Position numbers and translations under genes: made by a program. A stretch of DNA of 64,000 bases from Tolypothrix bouteillei VB521301 (GTDB lineage: Bacteria; Cyanobacteriota; Cyanobacteriia; Cyanobacteriales; Nostocaceae), in assembly GCF_000760695.4 (NCBI RefSeq), contig NZ_JHEG04000001.1:368314-432313 (forward strand). Direction: 5' to 3'. Shown here piece by piece: positions 58,424-64,000 of the stretch. How positions within the stretch are numbered: the first letter of the stretch is position 1; each line of letters starts with the position of its first letter. The notes below the pieces were generated by a model. That model was not told where the DNA came from. It did no database searches and saw only the letters and a list, made by a program, of their open reading frames with translations.

Positions 58424-59335
58424 TCAATAAACTCCAGCACTGAACGAAGAGACCAGAAATTTTGGACGATTCTCCATAGGAAGGGATGCCAAAAATCTCT
58501 CTATTCCTAGAGTCAAGATTGGTTCGTTAGCAACTCCAGTATCTGCGATTAGTGCAGTGTCTATACCAGCTTGATTCCCACCACAAATATCTGTCTCACA
58601 ATTGTCCCCAATAATTATGGCACCTTTCCATGCTTCCAACCCTAGATGTTTAACTGCCCACTTCTGAATGTATTCAAAGATCGAAGGATAAGGTTTCCCA
58701 AAATAACAAACCTTTCCCCCAGCTTCTTGATAAAGAGCACCAATAGACCCTGGTCTGACTACAGGTCGAGATGGACAACCCGCCAAAGCGGTTTTATCGG
58801 GATTAGCTATGAGCATGACCAGACCAGTTTTGACCAATGCTTCAACCTCTTCCCGGAAGGGATCTACAGACTCACAATCGCAACCCTGATTGTGAGGAAT
58901 GCCACAATATATGAAGTCAGCGTCTTCTATCGAAGAAGTAACAGAAAACAAAGTGTTCTCAAATAACTCTTGCGACGGCGATCCATATTGAGGATGGCGA
59001 TCGCCATACAGCCAATACTTATATCTTGGCGTTGAAAAAGGTAGACGACATGACACAATCGCATCTCGTGTGATTTGTCCGGAAGAAACAAATAGGTCGT
59101 AATGCTCCCCTAGATGAAGACCTACTTGAGAATATTTTGATACTTCACGCTCAGCCAAACGTGTTGAATTAGACACAATTACGATCGTTGTGTTCTGCTC
59201 CTTGATTTTTTGGAAAGTTGCTTTGGCACCAGGTAACAAGCCAACGTCTTCTCCTCCCCAGAATACACCAAAGGCGTCTACCAATATCAGTCGTCTGTTC
59301 GAGACGACAGACTCTAGGGATAAAAATTCAACCAT
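58424..59335 (-). CDS. HAD-superfamily (class IIA, NagD-like) hydrolase
   Basis: 303 residues. Motif I reads LILVDAFGVFWGG: the nucleophile Asp is present but the usual second Asp is Phe, as in a subset of class IIA enzymes with D-x-F/W-G. Motif II is in IVIVSNSTRLAE (Ser), and the C-terminal motif III/IV is IIIGDNCETDICGGNQAGID (Asp). A large cap domain lies between (about 85-220), containing four cysteines (GCDCESVD). NagD-type enzymes remove phosphate from nucleotides or sugars. Convergent with the ATP-grasp gene. Confidence 0.85.
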   Translation of the reverse strand: MVEFLSLESVVSNRRLILVDAFGVFWGGEDVGLLPGAKATFQKIKEQNTTIVIVSNSTRLAEREVSKYSQVGLHLGEHYDLFVSSGQITRDAIVSCRLPFSTPRYKYWLYGDRHPQYGSPSQELFENTLFSVTSSIEDADFIYCGIPHNQGCDCESVDPFREEVEALVKTGLVMLIANPDKTALAGCPSRPVVRPGSIGALYQEAGGKVCYFGKPYPSIFEYIQKWAVKHLGLEAWKGAIIIGDNCETDICGGNQAGIDTALIADTGVANEPILTLGIERFLASLPMENRPKFLVSSFSAGVY

Positions 59336-60005
59336 TTCTTTGAATCATGCCTCTATACTATAAAGATTTTTTGACTTATTGATACTTTAAAACAATCTTT
59401 ACTGCAACGGCTACATCCCCTGGAACTATGCTCGCTTTCTGGACTGCTATAGCGATGCGGCAAAGCCGCCGCTTCGCGAACGCCCGTACAATAAAACGCG
59501 CTTTCACCAAGAGCAACACTGACATATTTTTGAAAACTGATTGTTGTTTTTAGACGAAGGAGCTTTCAATGGCATTGAAAGTCAACCAGAACCAGAAGGG
59601 TATGCTGGTACTAATTATGGAACTCCCCCTTTAAGATTATCTTTACAAGGTACTCGCCATCATATTCATCACTTTTTTCCTCAATTTTTTTTAATGCTCT
59701 TTTAGCTGCTTCTCGAACTTGATTATTCTCATCAAAGTAAGCGGGTGCAATCGAAATTTGTTGGTGAGTGAGCGTTAAGCGTAGCTCTGCTGTAGGCAAT
59801 CGCTTAATATCCGGTAGATAAATATAACTATAATCAGTAAAAGGGTAGCTTGGCTTATTAACTAAATTGTAGAATAGTGTAAATTTTTTCTATCAAGACA
59901 GAGTGGGAGAGCGAGAACCCCTCAGTCACGTAGAATCCTCCGTGTTTCAACCGGGGGAGAACTCAAGAGTCCGTAATTTCCCGGTAAATTGTCACTTTAT
60001 TAAAA
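59336..60005. other. Intergenic region with gene fragments and a repeat
   Basis: 670 bp with no complete gene. A plus-strand fragment reading LDEGAFNGIESQPEPEGYAG (about 59550-59610) and a minus-strand fragment with DENNQVREAAKRALKKIEEK (HEAT-repeat-like, 59611-59740) look like relics. GCGGCAAAGCCGCCGCTTCGCGAACGC words at 59456-59484 and a decayed copy of the 32107 palindrome at 59770-59805 are present. The start region of the NACHT gene is preceded by a GGGGGAG stretch. Confidence 0.5.
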
Positions 60006-62348
60006 ATGGGCTTATCTGAACGACAACGCAAGGAACTACAATCCGCTCTAGTTGATGCTTTCCCTACAAAATCATCATTAGAGCAAATGCTGTGGTATGA
60101 ATTAGATAAGAACCTGGAAGCGATTGCCGGGGAAGGTAGTTTACAAGAAATTATCTTTAAAACAGTACAAACAGCAGAAGCAGAAGGATGGATTGAAGAT
60201 TTAATCCGTGCAGCGCGTATAACAAACCCTCGAAATCAAAAATTACAAGTTATTAAGCTATCATTAGGAAGTGCATTATCTTCTAGAAACCGCATACAAC
60301 AACCCCTGTTAAAGCAAGTCCTTACTGAAGTTGAGTCACGATTAAATCAGTCATTACATAATCGGATTTATATCGTCCAAGATACAGAGCAAAACCCGTC
60401 TCAGATTGAATTACCTTGGTCAAGTGAAATAAAGGTAGGCTCAAAACCAAAAGTTCATTTAACTAATACGGAAATAACTGCAATTTATGATCAGCCGGAG
60501 ATTGATGGAAGATTATTAATTTTAGGTCAGCCTGGTGTGGGCAAAACTACGATGCTCTTAAAACTTGCTGAAGAACTAGTTAATCGGGCTAAAAGTGACC
60601 CCCTACATCCGATACCAGTGCTGTTTTCTTTATCTTCTTGGAAGAATGACAGTCAAAGTATCAAAGATTGGTTAATTGAGCAGCTAAAAGATAAATATGG
60701 TGTAAGAAAAGAGATTGGTAAACAGTTAGTAAATAACCAAGAAATTCTCCTCTTGCTAGATGGGCTAGATGAACTAGTAGCAGAGCGTCAAGAAAAATGT
60801 GTCAACAAAATTAATGAGTTTTTACATCCCGCTAATTGGACTAATCCTGTAGTTGTTTGTAGTCGGATAGAAGAGTATCAACGATATAAAGCCTTGCTTC
60901 AACTAAATAACTCATTAGAATTAGGTTCTTTCACTTTACAACAGGTTTATCAATATTTACAAAGTCCAGATAATTTTCAATTGTGTCATAATATTAGTCA
61001 GGATGAAAATTTTCAAAAAATAGCACAACTACCACTTTTGTTAAATATTATTGTACTATCTGCTCAGGAAATCTCAATACAAGCATGGCAGCAGTTGAAA
61101 ACTTCTGAAGAGCGGTTTCAGTATTTATTTGATACTTATATTAGTACAATGCTTAAACGTCCTTATAAGGATAAACAACCATTACACTCAAATACCGAAC
61201 GTTGGTTAAGTTGGTTATCACGTCGATTAATTGAAGAAAGTGCAACGGAGTTTTTTATTGAAAAAATCCAGCCTGATTTGTTAAACAATAAATTTCCAAA
61301 AATTGTTTATAACGTAATACTATGGGGAGTTATAGGTGCGGTGATAGGAGGGCTGATTTATGGGCTGATTTTTGCGCCGATAGGAGGGGTGACTATTGGG
61401 CTGACAGATGGGCTGATGTATGGGTTGATTTTTGGACAGATTTATGGATTAATTTATGGGCTGATTAATGGACTGATTTATGGGCTAATTTATGGGCTGA
61501 TTGGAGATCTAATAGAAAATAAAATAAAAAGTATTCAATTAACTAATTATCTAATAAATTTTAGGGTAACTCTAAAGTGGCTGATTATTGGGCTGATTTA
61601 TGGGCTAATTCTTGGGCTAATAGGAGGGCTGACAAAAGGGCTGATTATTGGGCTGATTCTTGGGGTGATGAATGGGCTGATTTCCGGGCTGATTTTTGGG
61701 TTGATTTTTGGGTCGATTTTTGGGTCGATCGGGGGTGAAATTCAACCTGTTGAAAAACTCAAATTTTCTCTTAAGAAGTCTTTAAATGGGTTGATTCTTG
61801 GGCTGATTCTTGGGCTGATTCTTGGGCTGATTCTTGGGCTGATTCTTGTCGATCTGATTTTTGGGGCGATCGTGGGGCTGGTTCTTGGGGTGATTTTTGG
61901 GCTGATTCTTGGGCTGCTTTTTTGTATTGATAGCACAGAAGTAGAAAACAAAATTACTCCCAATCAAGGAATTCGTCAATCAATTATTAATACTATAATT
62001 CTATCAACAATAATTGGTTTATTTGCTATCTTACTAAGATTTGCATATAAAATATATACACAGCAGAATATTAATCTAATTCAAGATTTCATTTTTAGCC
62101 TAATGCCTGCATTATTTCTTGGACTGCTGATTGCAATACCTAGAAGTGGAACTCCAGCCATTAAACATTTCGTGTTGCGCGTAATTCTTTGGTATAACGG
62201 TTACGCACCTTGGAACTATGCCAAATTTCTTGACTACTGCACCAATCGTTTATTTTTGCAAAGAGTAGGCGGTGGATATCGTTTTATGCATGACTTGTTA
62301 CGCCAGCACTTTGCCAATTCACATGCTCAAATTCAAAAACGGTCTTAA
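60006..62348 (+). CDS. EAD1-NACHT NTPase with glycine-zipper membrane array
   Basis: 780 residues. An N-terminal effector-associated domain 1 (about 1-90: LSERQRKELQSALVDAFPTK, LEQMLWYELDKNLEAIAG, GWIEDLIRAARITNPRN), known from bacterial NACHT/STAND conflict proteins, which recruits a separately encoded effector with the same domain. The NACHT ATPase has Walker A GQPGVGKTT (174-182) and Walker B LLLLDGLDEL (248-257). From about 430 to 640 the protein is a chain of membrane segments made of GLIxGLIxG units; two more helices follow (about 660-720), and the cyanobacterial C-terminal motif YAPWNYAKFLDYCTNRLFLQ, RVGGGYRFMHDLLRQHF ends it. No effector with a matching EAD1 domain lies nearby. Confidence 0.88.
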   Translation: MGLSERQRKELQSALVDAFPTKSSLEQMLWYELDKNLEAIAGEGSLQEIIFKTVQTAEAEGWIEDLIRAARITNPRNQKLQVIKLSLGSALSSRNRIQQPLLKQVLTEVESRLNQSLHNRIYIVQDTEQNPSQIELPWSSEIKVGSKPKVHLTNTEITAIYDQPEIDGRLLILGQPGVGKTTMLLKLAEELVNRAKSDPLHPIPVLFSLSSWKNDSQSIKDWLIEQLKDKYGVRKEIGKQLVNNQEILLLLDGLDELVAERQEKCVNKINEFLHPANWTNPVVVCSRIEEYQRYKALLQLNNSLELGSFTLQQVYQYLQSPDNFQLCHNISQDENFQKIAQLPLLLNIIVLSAQEISIQAWQQLKTSEERFQYLFDTYISTMLKRPYKDKQPLHSNTERWLSWLSRRLIEESATEFFIEKIQPDLLNNKFPKIVYNVILWGVIGAVIGGLIYGLIFAPIGGVTIGLTDGLMYGLIFGQIYGLIYGLINGLIYGLIYGLIGDLIENKIKSIQLTNYLINFRVTLKWLIIGLIYGLILGLIGGLTKGLIIGLILGVMNGLISGLIFGLIFGSIFGSIGGEIQPVEKLKFSLKKSLNGLILGLILGLILGLILGLILVDLIFGAIVGLVLGVIFGLILGLLFCIDSTEVENKITPNQGIRQSIINTIILSTIIGLFAILLRFAYKIYTQQNINLIQDFIFSLMPALFLGLLIAIPRSGTPAIKHFVLRVILWYNGYAPWNYAKFLDYCTNRLFLQRVGGGYRFMHDLLRQHFANSHAQIQKRS
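61788..61847 (+). repeat. 12-bp tandem repeats coding the glycine-zipper array
   Basis: Five units of GGGYTGATTCTT (four perfect) coding GLIL. The surrounding 61330-61930 contains many variants (GGGCTGATTTAT, GGGTTGATTTTT). The 12-bp unit keeps the frame, so copy number can slip. Confidence 0.9.
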
Positions 62349-62357
62349 TTGACATAC

Positions 62358-62380
62358 TCACCGGGCTGAAGCCACGGTGA
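62358..62380. repeat. Hairpin at the end of the TnpB element
   Basis: CACCG (62359-62363) / CGGTG (62375-62379), with an inner GGCT/AGCC stem and one unpaired A. It lies downstream of the minus-strand tnpB stop and looks like the right-end hairpin and the 3' part of its guide RNA. Confidence 0.6.
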
Positions 62381-62394
62381 TTCTAGTTCATGGT

Positions 62395-63633
62395 TCACAG
62401 AAGTCCACTTGCTATATCGAGTTTCCCTTCAATAGTAGAGGCGGTCTTCTCCCCATGCTTTCCCTCGCAAGAGGCGGATTCTTCTTGCCCAGAAGTACCG
62501 TTTAGTTGCCACTCAGTACCGAGTATCTTCATTCCTTTTTGCAAAATGTTCAGAGCCGCATTGGTATCTCGGCATAGTTCAATTTTGCACTTAGGACAGG
62601 AATGCGTTCTGGTACTGAGAGATTTTTTCACTCTATGACCGCAATTAGAACAATCTTGTGATGTGTAGTTAGGTGACACCGCCACAACTGCTTTGTCCCA
62701 AATCTTGCCATAATAGTCTAGCCATTGAGTGAATTGATACCAACCAGCATCAGAAATGGACTTAGCCAATTGATGATTTTTTACCATATTGGCAATCTTT
62801 AAATCTTCATAGACAACCACATCGTTAGAGTGGACTACGCACCGAGCTTGCTTAATTGCCCAGTCTTGACGCTGCCTCTGAATTTTTAGATGGATTTTAC
62901 CCAGTCTTTTCCTTTGTCTGTGATAGTTTTTTGATTGGGGTTTAGCACCCTTGACGAATTTCTTACTCAGACGGCGTTGGGCTTTCTTTAATCGCTTTTC
63001 TGACGAACGCAAGAATTGTGGATATATCACGGCATTATCGTGTTGATCTTTGGTGAAAAACTTTAACCCCAAATCTAACCCAACAACGTTACCCGTATAT
63101 TTTCCTGTTTCCTTGCGGTCAGCATCAAAGCAAAACTGAGCATAATAACCGTCTGCTTTTCTAATTACTCGCACCCGATTAATCTTTAATCTGTGCAAGT
63201 CTTCTTGAGTTTCATTGTTGCAAAATATAGAAAAAGTTCCAGCCTCAAAGCCGTCAGTGAAGGTGATTGATTTACAATCACTTGATAACTTCCATCCCGA
63301 AACTTTGTACTCTACCGAGCGGCAATGTTTTTTGAATTTTGGATAGCCTTTCTTCCCCGAACCTTTTTTGCATCGTGAATAAAACGTAGAGATAGCAGCC
63401 CAAGCCCGTTCAGCACTAGCTTGTCTAGCAGCAGAGTTTAACTTCTTTGCGAAAGGAAACTCTGCTGCCAAATCTTTGCATAAGTTGTACAAAATAGCTT
63501 TACTAACTCCTTTATTGTCCATCCAAAACCGTACAGCTTTATTTCTAATAAACTGCGTTGTTCTGATAGCCTCATCAAGGGCTAAGTATTGCTCTTTGGT
63601 TCCGTTTTTTAGCTTGGCTTCTCTTACTATCAT
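62395..63633 (-). CDS. tnpB: TnpB RNA-guided nuclease (IS200/IS605 family)
   Basis: 412 residues. RuvC-like catalytic residues are all present: Asp187 (VVGLDLGLKFF), Glu276 (DVVVYEDLKI), Asp356 (IELCRDTNAA). The zinc ribbon ligands are Cys328, Cys331, Cys346 and Cys349. The N-terminal wedge/REC region (about 1-170) includes YPKFKKHCRSVEYKVS. The Cys/Ser-rich end of about 50 residues (QEESASCEGKHGEKTAS) probably overlaps the guide-RNA-coding 3' end, as in other TnpB genes. TnpB proteins are RNA-guided DNA nucleases that act next to element-specific motifs. Appears functional. Confidence 0.93.
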   Translation of the reverse strand: MIVREAKLKNGTKEQYLALDEAIRTTQFIRNKAVRFWMDNKGVSKAILYNLCKDLAAEFPFAKKLNSAARQASAERAWAAISTFYSRCKKGSGKKGYPKFKKHCRSVEYKVSGWKLSSDCKSITFTDGFEAGTFSIFCNNETQEDLHRLKINRVRVIRKADGYYAQFCFDADRKETGKYTGNVVGLDLGLKFFTKDQHDNAVIYPQFLRSSEKRLKKAQRRLSKKFVKGAKPQSKNYHRQRKRLGKIHLKIQRQRQDWAIKQARCVVHSNDVVVYEDLKIANMVKNHQLAKSISDAGWYQFTQWLDYYGKIWDKAVVAVSPNYTSQDCSNCGHRVKKSLSTRTHSCPKCKIELCRDTNAALNILQKGMKILGTEWQLNGTSGQEESASCEGKHGEKTASTIEGKLDIASGLL

Positions 63634-63683
63634 GTCCTGATTATAACATATTTTATCTGCTATATTGCTAGATAAAATAATGT

Positions 63684-63710
63684 AAAGCCGTCCTTGAAGG
63701 ACGGGGCTTT
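63684..63710. repeat. Hairpin at the 5' side of tnpB
   Basis: AAAGCC (63684-63689) pairs with GGCTTT (63705-63710), and the inner GTCCTT-GA-AGGAC forms a second stem with a GG bulge. Such CGTCCTTGAAGGACG hairpins are typical ends of IS605/IS1341-like elements. Confidence 0.65.
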
Positions 63711-63804
63711 AAACCCAGTTTTTTGGTAAACTACCCACACTGAACTTGCGTTATCTGTACCACAACGTACACAACGTTTCTACAAGCAGTGCTTTGAGTT
63801 CAAC

Positions 63805-64000
63805 TTAACGATGATACTTGAAGATGGTGTAGTTGGGATGCGATCGCTTATATTTTGGCAAATATGCCATAAAATTTTGCTTGTAGATTGCAAACATAAT
63901 TGCATTAGCTAACTTGCCATTCGGTTCGATCCCCATATGTAATATCAGAGCGTCCCACAATCTCCGCGTTTCTTCCTTGAATTTGCTATTTCTGTAGGAG
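63805..64000 (-). CDS. Unknown protein, C-terminal end only (continues past right edge)
   Basis: An open frame on the minus strand entering from the right edge and stopping at TAA (63805-63807): 64 residues reading SYRNSKFKEETRRLWDALIL, HMGIEPNGKLANAIMFAIYK and QNFMAYLPKYKRSHPNYTIF. The composition is protein-like, with no stop for the visible 64 codons. I do not recognise the family. Confidence 0.5.
   Translation of the reverse strand, partial: SYRNSKFKEETRRLWDALILHMGIEPNGKLANAIMFAIYKQNFMAYLPKYKRSHPNYTIFKYHR

Larger units (their letters stand above)
62350..63745 (-). mobile_element. IS200/IS605-type element with tnpB only
   Basis: An intact tnpB (62395-63633) bracketed by hairpins at 62358-62380 and 63684-63710, with no tnpA transposase in the window. 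The exact ends cannot be fixed. The 3'-flank motif AACTACCCACACTG (63729-63742) matches, inverted, the right end of the decayed element at 44932. Confidence 0.55.

Noticed and set aside
61742..61979. Minus-strand frames rich in NQPKNQPK or RISPRISP
   Set aside because: Shadow of the 12-bp repeat in the NACHT gene, and opposite to a clear protein.
63925..63940. GGTTCGATCCCC-like word, as in a tRNA T-arm
   Set aside because: No matching acceptor, D or anticodon arms around it; it lies in an open coding frame of the minus strand.

Overview
The window looks like a filamentous, heterocyst-type cyanobacterial chromosome (Nostocales-like). The reasons are many GCGATCGC-type HIP1 octamers, short palindromic and purine-rich intergenic repeats, and typical cyanobacterial families (DUF1822, DUF3754, CHAT/STAND/WD40 and NACHT proteins, SLH porin-like protein, TnpB elements). 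Accessory and signalling genes dominate. No rRNA, tRNA or CRISPR array was seen.

Layout. 1-3.2 kb (minus): a PaoABC-like aldehyde/xanthine oxidoreductase operon (2Fe-2S with Tat signal, FAD and Mo subunits, each overlapping by 4 bp; the Mo subunit leaves the left edge). 3.3-6.1 kb: an AAC(3)-type acetyltransferase and a PPC plus subtilisin protease. 7.4-20.3 kb (plus): a 13-kb conflict/cell-death-like locus with a putative sigma-like regulator, a DUF1822 protein, and two 1560-residue CHAT-nSTAND-TM-(WD40)x14 proteins separated by a small RRM protein. 20.5-27.3 kb: a two-component system (GAF histidine kinase, NarL-type regulator), a DsbA-like protein and an EmrA/EmrB-type efflux pair with a MarC-like remnant between them. 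27.47-30.76 kb: a 3,290-bp IS4-family element with 584-bp inverted termini and an 8-bp target duplication, inserted in a G/C-run palindrome.

30.9-37.1 kb: three tandem unlisted micropeptide genes sharing a C-terminal CS-x7-KC motif, a META-domain lipoprotein-like protein, an ATP-grasp protein, a TMEM143-like membrane protein and a plant-type ketol-acid reductoisomerase interrupted by one amber codon. 37.4-43.8 kb: LysR regulator, RND efflux adaptor and pump. 44-45 kb: a decayed TnpB element. 45-51 kb: SLH protein, a TetR regulator with an InsA-like zinc-ribbon tail divergent from a Rieske oxygenase, and a PAS-Crp fusion. 51-56.3 kb: CYTH protein, a repeat-rich RHH/HTH protein, an alpha/beta-hydrolase/SDR pair, a small secreted protein and TrmO. 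56.3-64 kb: TPR remnant, metallophosphoesterase, second ATP-grasp protein, HAD phosphatase, an EAD1-NACHT protein with a glycine-zipper membrane array, an intact TnpB and a gene leaving the right edge.

The strongest candidates for undescribed biology are (i) the Cx9C micropeptide cluster near an ATP-grasp enzyme, (ii) the tandem CHAT-STAND-WD40 locus, (iii) the EAD1-NACHT protein whose membrane part is built from DNA-level repeats, and (iv) the IS4 element with giant inverted termini.
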